DNA of 57,867 bases, taken from Pseudomonas citri (GTDB taxonomy: Bacteria; Pseudomonadota; Gammaproteobacteria; Pseudomonadales; Pseudomonadaceae). The stretch covers positions 1 to 57,867 of the forward strand of contig NZ_JAODAB010000032.1 in NCBI RefSeq assembly GCF_025336485.1, written 5' to 3'. A model generated the notes under the pieces. The model did not search any database, was not told where the DNA came from, and saw nothing but the letters and a program-made list of their open reading frames with translations. The position numbers and the translations under genes were made by a program. Of this stretch, positions 15,944-22,204 are shown piece by piece (position 1 is the first letter of the stretch; each line of letters opens with the position of its first letter).

Positions 15944-16563
15944 GACTGGCCTCCACGCAAAGTAAGGTAAAAGTGATGCAGGCGCTCGACCTCGCTGTGC
16001 AACCAGGCGAGGTCGCGGTCGTTGACCACCACGTCGTCGGCGTGGCTCAGGCGATCCTGGCGGCTGGATTGGGCCTTCAGGATTGCCTGGACCTGCTGCT
16101 CGCTGGTCTGGTCACGCTGTAAGGTACGTTCTATCTGCAAGTGTTCCGGCGCATCGATCACCAGGATTCGCTGGGTCATGGCGTATTGTCCTGACTCGAT
16201 CAACAGCGGCGAAACCAGGATGGCGTAGGGCGATTGTGCCTGGGCCAGGTGGTGGGCGATTTCCTCGGCGATCAATGGGTGCAACAGCGCCTCGAGCCAG
16301 CGGCGTTCCTCGGTATTTTCGAAGATCAGCTTGCGCAGGGCTGCGCGGTCCAGGGCTCCGTTGGCCTGCAATACACCGGGTCCGAAGTGCTCGGCGATCT
16401 TCGCCAGCGCCGGACGCCCCGGTTCGACCACCCAACGCGAGGCGTGATCGGCATCGACCACGGGCACGCCGAGGTCGATGAAGTGTTGCGCCGCCGCGCT
16501 CTTGCCACTGCCGATGCCTCCGGTGAGGCCGAGAATCCAGGTTTTTTTCACAGGGTCATTCAT
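15940..16563 (-). CDS. coaE: Dephospho-CoA kinase
   Basis: Encodes 207 residues from ATG 16563. It has a P-loop GLTGGIGSGKSAAA at the N-terminus, the conserved VDADHASR segment (substrate site) and a lid region near RTLQRDQTSEQQV. It catalyses the last step of coenzyme A synthesis, phosphorylating the 3'-hydroxyl of dephospho-CoA. It lies 24 bases after pilD, the usual order in Pseudomonas. Confidence 0.95.
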   Translation of the reverse strand: MNDPVKKTWILGLTGGIGSGKSAAAQHFIDLGVPVVDADHASRWVVEPGRPALAKIAEHFGPGVLQANGALDRAALRKLIFENTEERRWLEALLHPLIAEEIAHHLAQAQSPYAILVSPLLIESGQYAMTQRILVIDAPEHLQIERTLQRDQTSEQQVQAILKAQSSRQDRLSHADDVVVNDRDLAWLHSEVERLHHFYLTLRGGQS

Positions 16564-16587
16564 AGAGAAAGTCATAGGAAATCGACA

Positions 16588-17457
16588 TCAGAAACCGAGA
16601 GACTGCCAATAGAAGTCGGTTATTTGACCACCCCAGAGCAACGCAATCCAGCCGGCAATTGCCAGATAAGGTCCGAAGGGGATCTGCGTGGACGTCGGGG
16701 CCTCGCGCAGGCGCAGCACGATGACCCCGACCACGGACCCCACCAGCGAAGACAACAGCAACGTCAACGGCAGGACTTGCCAACCGCCCCAGGCCCCCAG
16801 CATCGCCAGCAGCTTGAAATCCCCATAGCCCATGCCTTCCTTGCCGGTGAGCAGCTTGAACACCCAAAACACTGACCACAGGGCCAGGTAGCCGGCCACG
16901 GCACCCCACATCGCCTGGTTCAAGGAAACGAACAGGCCGAAGCTGTTGATGATCAGGCCTAGCCACAACAACGGCAGCACCAGGGTATCGGGCAGCAATT
17001 GATGCTCGACGTCGATCAGGCTCATGCCCAGCAGGCCCCAGGTCAATATCATCACCATCAGCGCCTGCCAGCCGAAGCCGAAATGCCAGGCGACGAAGGC
17101 CGATAATGCACCGCAGGCCAATTCGGTCAGGGGGTAGCGCCTGCCAATGGGCGCGGTGCAGCTCGAACAGCGACCGCGCAACAGCAGGTAGCTGAGCAGC
17201 GGGATGTTCTCCCAGGCGCGGATGCGGTGCCCGCAGTGCGGGCATTGCGAATGGGGCAACATCAGGTTGTACACCGGTCCCGGGGCTTCGGCCGGCAGGC
17301 CCAGCAGGTCATGGGCTTGCAGGCGCCATTCGCGGGCGAGCATCTTGGGCAAGCGCCACACCAGCACGTTGAGGAAACTGCCGATGATCAATCCGAGCAA
17401 CAAGGCGGTCAGCGTGAAGGCCAGGGGATAAAGCGCGAAGAATTCGCTCAGGGGCAT
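16588..17457 (-). CDS. pilD: Prepilin peptidase/N-methyltransferase PilD
   Basis: Encodes 289 residues from ATG 17457. The N-terminal methyltransferase half carries the zinc tetracysteine C72, C75, C97, C100. The two catalytic aspartates of the peptidase sit at D149 (SLIDVEHQLLPD) and D213 (GYGDFK), the same numbers as in P. aeruginosa PilD. About eight membrane segments. It cleaves and N-methylates PilA and usually also type II secretion pseudopilins. Its start is one base after the pilC stop (TGACATG). Confidence 0.96.
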   Translation of the reverse strand: MPLSEFFALYPLAFTLTALLLGLIIGSFLNVLVWRLPKMLAREWRLQAHDLLGLPAEAPGPVYNLMLPHSQCPHCGHRIRAWENIPLLSYLLLRGRCSSCTAPIGRRYPLTELACGALSAFVAWHFGFGWQALMVMILTWGLLGMSLIDVEHQLLPDTLVLPLLWLGLIINSFGLFVSLNQAMWGAVAGYLALWSVFWVFKLLTGKEGMGYGDFKLLAMLGAWGGWQVLPLTLLLSSLVGSVVGVIVLRLREAPTSTQIPFGPYLAIAGWIALLWGGQITDFYWQSLGF

Positions 17458-17458
17458 G

Positions 17459-18676
17459 TCAGATCGCCGAGCCGAGTTGGAAGATGGGCAGGTACATGGC
17501 AACCACCAGGCCGCCGACGACCACCCCCAGGATCACCATGATGAACGGTTCCATCAGGCTGGTGAGGCTGTCCACCAGATTATCCACCTCGACCTCGTAG
17601 AAGCTCGCCACCTTGTCGAGCATGTCGTCCAGCGCGCCGGACTCCTCGCCGATGGCGGTCATCTGGACTGCCAGGTTGGGAAAGATGCCAGACGCACGCA
17701 TGGAAAAATTCAGTTGCATGCCGGTCGAGACGTCCTGGCGGATACGTTGCACCGCCTGTTTGAACACCACGTTGCCGGTGGCGCCCGACACCGATTCCAG
17801 GGCTTCCACCAGCGGTACGCCGGCCGCGAAAGTCGTGGACAGCGTGCGGGCGTAGCGGGCCACGGCGGATTTGTACATCAGGGCACCGACCAGCGGCAGC
17901 TTGAGCAACCATTTATCCCGCCAGTCACGAAAGGCCTGGGAGCGCTTGAGTGCGTATTTCACCGCAAAAAAACCACCGACCAGACCGCCCAGCAGCATCC
18001 ACCACCATTGCTGCATGAACTTCGACAGGCCGATGACCATCACCGTGAATGCCGGCAATTCTGCGCCGAACCCGGAGAACACCGACTCGAACTGCGGCAC
18101 CACCTTGACCAGCAGGATGCCCGTGACCACGGCCGCGACGACAATCACGGCTGCCGGGTAGGTCATGGCTTTCTTGATCTTGGCCTTGAGCGCTTCGCTC
18201 TTTTCCTTGTAGGTCGCGACCCGGTCCAGCAGCGTGTCCAGGGCACCGGCCTGTTCGCCGGCATCCACGAGGTTGCAGTACAGCTCGTCGAAATACTGCG
18301 GGCTCTTGCGCAGCGAAGCGGCGAAGCTGTTGCCGGCGGCGACTTCCTGCTTCACTTCATCCACCAGCTTGCGCATGTTGGCGTTGTCGAAGCCTTCGCC
18401 AATGATGTCGAAGGCCTGTAACAGGGGAACGCCCGCCTTGAGCATCGTCGCCATCTGGCGGGTGAAGAGGGCAATGTCCAGGGGCTTGATGCGCTTGCCC
18501 TTGCTGAAGATCGAGGTGGATTTCTTGCGGACTTTGCCTGGGTTGATGCCTTGCTTGCGCAGTTGTGCCTTGACCAGCGCCGGGCTTTGGCCCGTCAGCT
18601 CGCCGGTCATTTTCGTGCCTTTGCGGTCCTTGCCTTCCCAAGTGTAGACATCGGTTTTTACTGCCTTGACCGCCAT
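17459..18676 (-). CDS. pilC: Type IV pilus inner-membrane platform protein PilC
   Basis: Encodes 405 residues. I prefer ATG 18676 over an in-frame TTG two codons upstream. Two GspF domains (about 70-195 and 275-395) each have the GEESGALD/GEQAGALD motif. There are three main membrane segments (PAAVIVVAAVVTGILLVKVVP; WWWMLLGGLVGGFFAV; MVILGVVVGGLVVAMYLP). It is the platform that PilB acts on during pilus extension. It starts two bases after the pilB stop. Confidence 0.96.
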   Translation of the reverse strand: MAVKAVKTDVYTWEGKDRKGTKMTGELTGQSPALVKAQLRKQGINPGKVRKKSTSIFSKGKRIKPLDIALFTRQMATMLKAGVPLLQAFDIIGEGFDNANMRKLVDEVKQEVAAGNSFAASLRKSPQYFDELYCNLVDAGEQAGALDTLLDRVATYKEKSEALKAKIKKAMTYPAAVIVVAAVVTGILLVKVVPQFESVFSGFGAELPAFTVMVIGLSKFMQQWWWMLLGGLVGGFFAVKYALKRSQAFRDWRDKWLLKLPLVGALMYKSAVARYARTLSTTFAAGVPLVEALESVSGATGNVVFKQAVQRIRQDVSTGMQLNFSMRASGIFPNLAVQMTAIGEESGALDDMLDKVASFYEVEVDNLVDSLTSLMEPFIMVILGVVVGGLVVAMYLPIFQLGSAI

Positions 18677-18678
18677 GT

Positions 18679-20379
18679 TCAATCCTTGGTGACCCGGTTG
18701 ATTTCTTCGAGACTGGTGACGCCCTGCATCACTTTGAGCAGCCCCGAGGCGCGCAGGTCATTGAAACCGTCCTTGCGCATTTGCAGGTCGATTTCCAGCG
18801 AGTTGCCTTCGGCCATGATCAACCGTTGCAGCTCGGGTGTGTTCTTGACCACCTCGTAGACCCCCGTGCGTCCCTTGTAGCCATGGTTGCATTGTTCGCA
18901 ACCGACCGGCTCATAGATCGTGAAGGCGCCGATGCGTTCCCGGGGAAAGCCTTCCTTGAGCAGTGTTTCCGGCGCAAGCTCGATCGCCCTCTTGCAATGG
19001 TTGCACAACTTGCGTGCCAGCCGCTGGGCGATGATCAGATGCACGGCGGTGGCGATGTTGAAGCCGGGAATGCCCATGTTCTGCAGACGGATCAAGGTTT
19101 CGGCGGCGCTGTTGGTGTGCAGGGTGGAGAGTACCAGGTGGCCGGTCTGGGCGGCCTTGATGGCGATTTCGGCGGTTTCCAGGTCGCGGATCTCGCCGAC
19201 CATGATCACGTCCGGGTCCTGGCGCAGGAACGAGCGCAGGGCCTGGGCGAAATCCAGCCCTTGGCGCGGGTTCACGTTGACCTGGTTGATGCCTTCCATG
19301 TTGATTTCCACTGGGTCTTCGGCGGTGGAAATATTGATGTCCACGGTGTTGAGGATGTTCAGCCCGGTGTAGAGCGAAACGGTCTTGCCCGAGCCGGTCG
19401 GCCCGGTCACCAGGATCAGGCCCTGGGGTTGTTTGAGGGCGGCCAGGTACAGCTCTTTCTGGTCCGGCTCGTAGCCCAGGGCATCGATGCCCATCTGCGC
19501 GCTGGACGGGTCGAGGATCCGGATCACCACTTTTTCGCCCCACAGCGTGGGCAGGGTGTTGACCCGGAAGTCGATGGACTTGGTCTTTGACAGGCGCATT
19601 TTCAGCCGGCCGTCCTGGGGTTTGCGCCGCTCGGAAATATCCAGGTTGGCCATGACTTTCAGGCGCGCGGCAATTCGGTTGGCCAACTGGATCGGTGGCT
19701 TGGCCACCTCCCGCAGCATGCCGTCGGTGCGCACCCGGACACGGTAGCTTTTTTCATAGGGTTCGAAATGCAGGTCGGAGGAGCCGCCCCTGATCGCGTC
19801 CAGCAGCATCTTGTTGACGAACCGCACCACGGGTGCGTCGTCGCTGTCATGGCCGGCGATGCTGTCTTGCTTGTGGTCGTCGGCCGATTCGATGTCCAGG
19901 CCATCGAGGTCGACATCGCCCATGCCCTCCAGGCCGGTGCTGCTGGATTCGAAGAACCGGTCGATGGCGTCGCTGAGCTTGTCGTCTTCCACCAGGATGG
20001 CTTCGGTGGTCAGCCCGGTGCTGAACTGGATGTCATTGATGGCTTGGTGATTGGTTGGGTCGGAGATGCCGATGAACAGCTTGTTGCCGCGTCGCCACAA
20101 CGGCAGGGCGTGATGCTGGCGCACCAGTTTCTCGCTGACCAGGCCAGCCGGCTGGCTGTCTTTGTCCAAGCTGTTGAGGTCCAGCAGGGCGACGCCAAAA
20201 TGTTCCGAAGCGATTTCCGCCACCTGGCGACTCTGGACCAGTCTGTTCTGTACCAGGTAGCTGACCAGGGGCATGCGATTTCGCTGGGCCTGTTGATGGG
20301 CCTGCTGGGCATTTTGCTCGGTGATCAGTTCGGCCAGCACCAGTTGCTTGGTCAGGCCGCTGAGGGCGATGTCATTCAT
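18679..20379 (-). CDS. pilB: Type IV pilus extension ATPase PilB
   Basis: Encodes 566 residues. An N-terminal MshEN domain (1-150) binds c-di-GMP in homologues. The secretion ATPase domain has Walker A GPTGSGKTVSLYT, the Asp box (STAEDPVEI), Walker B (QDPDVIMVGEIRD) and His box (GHLVLSTLHTN). The C-terminal tetracysteine zinc site is present (CNHC and CEQC). It powers pilin assembly. Divergent from pilA. Confidence 0.97.
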   Translation of the reverse strand: MNDIALSGLTKQLVLAELITEQNAQQAHQQAQRNRMPLVSYLVQNRLVQSRQVAEIASEHFGVALLDLNSLDKDSQPAGLVSEKLVRQHHALPLWRRGNKLFIGISDPTNHQAINDIQFSTGLTTEAILVEDDKLSDAIDRFFESSSTGLEGMGDVDLDGLDIESADDHKQDSIAGHDSDDAPVVRFVNKMLLDAIRGGSSDLHFEPYEKSYRVRVRTDGMLREVAKPPIQLANRIAARLKVMANLDISERRKPQDGRLKMRLSKTKSIDFRVNTLPTLWGEKVVIRILDPSSAQMGIDALGYEPDQKELYLAALKQPQGLILVTGPTGSGKTVSLYTGLNILNTVDINISTAEDPVEINMEGINQVNVNPRQGLDFAQALRSFLRQDPDVIMVGEIRDLETAEIAIKAAQTGHLVLSTLHTNSAAETLIRLQNMGIPGFNIATAVHLIIAQRLARKLCNHCKRAIELAPETLLKEGFPRERIGAFTIYEPVGCEQCNHGYKGRTGVYEVVKNTPELQRLIMAEGNSLEIDLQMRKDGFNDLRASGLLKVMQGVTSLEEINRVTKD

Positions 20380-20451
20380 GGAAATACCCGACGCAGACAG
20401 TTCATGACTTATAGCCTAGTCAAGCATCGTCGCCAAACCAGCGGGGCAGGG

Positions 20452-20466
20452 TGACAAAAAATGTCA
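20452..20466 (+). promoter_or_regulatory. Candidate PilR upstream activating site
   Basis: Perfect inverted repeat TGACA-N5-TGTCA lies about 110 bases upstream of the predicted pilA start of transcription. The distance and dyad symmetry fit an enhancer-type site, and published PilR sites contain TGTC elements. Assignment to PilR is inference. Confidence 0.55.
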
Positions 20467-20539
20467 GATAGTGCGGTTGTTGAGGCTCCCCTGGCGGGCC
20501 TTCGCCCCGCGAAACCCTTTGCTGGTGGGCCCGAGGTGG

Positions 20540-20556
20540 TTGGCATGTGCCGTGCT
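20540..20556 (+). promoter_or_regulatory. Sigma-54 promoter of pilA
   Basis: TTGGCATGTGCCGTGCT has GG at 20542-20543 and GC at 20554-20555 with exactly 10 bases between, the -24/-12 pattern. The predicted transcript starts near 20567, giving a leader of about 38 bases. RpoN/PilR control of pilA is established in P. aeruginosa. Confidence 0.88.
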
Positions 20557-20604
20557 ATGGCTGATTCAGGACATGAGATTCCGCCTCATGCTATGGAGAT
20601 GACT

Positions 20605-21015
20605 ATGAGCAAGCAGAATGGTTTTACCTTGATCGAGCTGCTGATCGTCGTGGCGATCATCGGCATCCTGGCGACGTTTGCGTTGCCACAATATTCCAAG
20701 TATCAGGCGCGGGCCAAGGCCACGGCGGGACTGGGGGAGATCACCGCAATGAAGGTGCCTTACGAAGATATGATGAATCAGGGGACCGATCCCACTTTGA
20801 CCAACATGGGCGTCACTTCGCCCACCAGTAACTGCACAGTTGCAGTTACTGGTACCGCTTCGGCGGGGACAGGCACCATCGTCTGTACGCTGCTGAAAGC
20901 CCCGGCTGCTGTGGTGGGCAAGACGATCACGCTCAGTCGTGATGCCACTGGGGTGTGGACATGTGCATCCACTGCCGCCAAGGAGTACCTGCCGGCTGGT
21001 TGTCCTGGCGTTTAA
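20605..21015 (+). CDS. pilA: Type IV major pilin PilA
   Basis: Encodes 136 residues from ATG 20605 (in-frame ATGs at 20593 and 20599 would only lengthen the leader). Leader MSKQNG is cleaved before F7; the mature protein of 130 residues starts FTLIELLIVVAIIGILATFA with the essential Glu5. The C-terminal domain carries four cysteines, C77, C94, C120 and C133. The C120-C133 pair resembles the disulfide-bonded loop of Pseudomonas pilins; C77-C94 would be a second disulfide. It is secreted and polymerised by PilB/PilC after PilD processing. Divergent from pilB, with its own sigma-54 promoter. Confidence 0.95.
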   Translation: MSKQNGFTLIELLIVVAIIGILATFALPQYSKYQARAKATAGLGEITAMKVPYEDMMNQGTDPTLTNMGVTSPTSNCTVAVTGTASAGTGTIVCTLLKAPAAVVGKTITLSRDATGVWTCASTAAKEYLPAGCPGV

Positions 21016-21023
21016 CGGGGCTG

Positions 21024-21057
21024 GCTCCCGCTTGAAGGCAGTGCTTCTTGCGGGAGC
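21024..21057 (+). terminator. Hairpin after pilA
   Basis: GCTCCCGC (21024-21031) pairs with GCGGGAGC (21050-21057), with an inner GAAG/CTTC helix above a small TT/TT bulge. It lies 8 bases after the pilA stop. No T-run follows, so it may be a terminator of low efficiency or an mRNA-stabilising 3' hairpin. The sequence resembles REP cores. Confidence 0.55.
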
Positions 21058-21223
21058 AAGCGTCCGGTTTCCCGAAAGCCTTCGCAATTCAAACGCTTAG
21101 GGGAAAGGTCCAAACCCGCAAGTTGCATGTCCAAAATCCCCCGGTCTTGCATTTTGCATGATCGTGGAAACTGCCGTTTCGTTTAACTATTTGATTAACA
21201 TGAAGTTATTAAATACTTAAAAA

Positions 21224-21241
21224 TTGGCACAGCCTTCGCAC
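21224..21241 (+). promoter_or_regulatory. Sigma-54 promoter of the BON-domain gene
   Basis: ATTGGCACAGCCTTCGCA has GG at 21226-21227 and GC at 21238-21239 with 10 bases between, matching TGGCAC-N5-TTGCA closely. The preceding 45 bases are very A/T-rich. The transcript would begin near 21251 and start almost directly with a 7-bp hairpin (CTGCCGG 21256-21262 / CCGGCAG 21272-21278). The activator is unknown. Confidence 0.8.
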
Positions 21242-21305
21242 CACTCCTGATACCCCTGCCGGGATGCACGTCCGGCAGTTTCTGAGCAAAACAGGAGTTA
21301 CTCGT

Positions 21306-21659
21306 ATGAAGAAGTTCGCTATCACTGCTGCTGCTGTTACCGCACTGACCTTGACCATGGCTAACGCATTTGCCGAGACTGCTCAAGCGACCCAGGCTCC
21401 AATGACGCTGGCTGCCGGTGAAGTGACCAAAGCCAAGGAAGAAACCAAGGACACCTGGATCACCACCAAGGTCAAAGCTGACCTGGTCACCGAAAAAGGC
21501 ATCCCAGGCACCGATATCAAAGTTGAAACCAACAAGGGTGTTGTGTCCCTGTCTTCCAATGTGGCCGTGACCAAGACACAAAAGGAAACCGCTGTCGCCA
21601 TCGCGAAGAAAATCAAAGGTGTACAAGCCGTATCGGCTGATGGCCTGAAGACCGAATAA
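21306..21659 (+). CDS. Periplasmic BON-domain protein
   Basis: Encodes 117 residues from ATG 21306, with AGGAGTT upstream as ribosome binding site. A clear signal peptide ends at about residue 23 (LTMANAFA-ET). The mature part holds one BON domain (residues about 50-115: DTWITTKVKADLVTEKGIPGTDIKVETNKGVVSLSS...KKIKGVQAV). BON domains are found in OsmY-like envelope stress proteins and are thought to bind phospholipid or envelope surfaces. It follows pilA in the same direction but has its own sigma-54-type promoter. Confidence 0.85.
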   Translation: MKKFAITAAAVTALTLTMANAFAETAQATQAPMTLAAGEVTKAKEETKDTWITTKVKADLVTEKGIPGTDIKVETNKGVVSLSSNVAVTKTQKETAVAIAKKIKGVQAVSADGLKTE

Positions 21660-21856
21660 GGCCAAGACTTCTCGCCTGGACCCGGGAGAAGGCGCGGCAA
21701 GCGGGCTGAGTCATACGCTTGCCGCTGCTTTGCAGTTCATGCGAAAGGCCACAGGGACGTGGCCGCCACAGGCCCGCGGCGTTTGCCGGGGGCCTGTTCT
21801 ATTCTGGATGAAAAAGAATGTGTTAGTCCTGATGCCTGTCGGTCAGCCAAAAATCC

Positions 21857-21880
21857 GTGGGAGCAAAGCTTGCTCGCGAT
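21857..21880. repeat. REP-like palindrome
   Basis: GTGGGAGCAAAGCTTGCTCGCG contains the palindrome GAGCAA-AGC-TTGCTC (21861-21875), like other REP-related hairpins in the window. It lies between the convergent BON and DUF2845 genes, where it may terminate one or both transcripts. Confidence 0.6.
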
Positions 21881-21903
21881 TACGGTGTCGCTGCCAGCCT
21901 CAT

Positions 21904-22203
21904 TCAACGTCCCCGCTTGCTGGTGATCTGCACCAGCCGATTGCCCTCGAAACGCAGGTACTGGTACATGCCGCTGTTGGGGCCGTAGGTCCATTCCTCC
22001 ACCGGGTATTCTTCGCGGCGATTGACACTGCGCTTGTAACCCAGGTCGTCACGCGCCATGGGTTGTCCGCATTTTTGCAGCACTTCGCTGGCGCGGTCAC
22101 CGACGCTGATCAACTGGCTGCCACAGCGCAGCGTATCGGCAGCCGAGGCGGAACCAGCGGCGAACAGCAAACCCAGGCTGAGGCCATACAGGAGGTGCGG
22201 CAT
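21904..22203 (-). CDS. DUF2845 periplasmic protein
   Basis: Encodes 99 residues from ATG 22203 (an ATG at 22215 overlapping the upstream gene is also possible). It has a signal peptide (LLYGLSLGLLFAAGSASA-AD) followed by the family pattern LRCGSQLISVGDRASEVLQKCGQP, with two cysteines likely joined by a disulfide, and a beta-rich tail (EEWTYGPNSGMYQYLRFEGNRLVQI). Small secreted protein of unknown function. It starts one base after, or overlaps, the end of the DUF748 gene, so the two are probably co-transcribed. Confidence 0.82.
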   Translation of the reverse strand: MPHLLYGLSLGLLFAAGSASAADTLRCGSQLISVGDRASEVLQKCGQPMARDDLGYKRSVNRREEYPVEEWTYGPNSGMYQYLRFEGNRLVQITSKRGR

Positions 22204-22204
22204 T

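Noticed and set aside
21241..21305. A CrcX/CrcY-like RNA downstream of the sigma-54 promoter next to pilA
   Set aside because: The stretch lacks the repeated A-rich Hfq motifs and runs straight into the BON gene with a Shine-Dalgarno.
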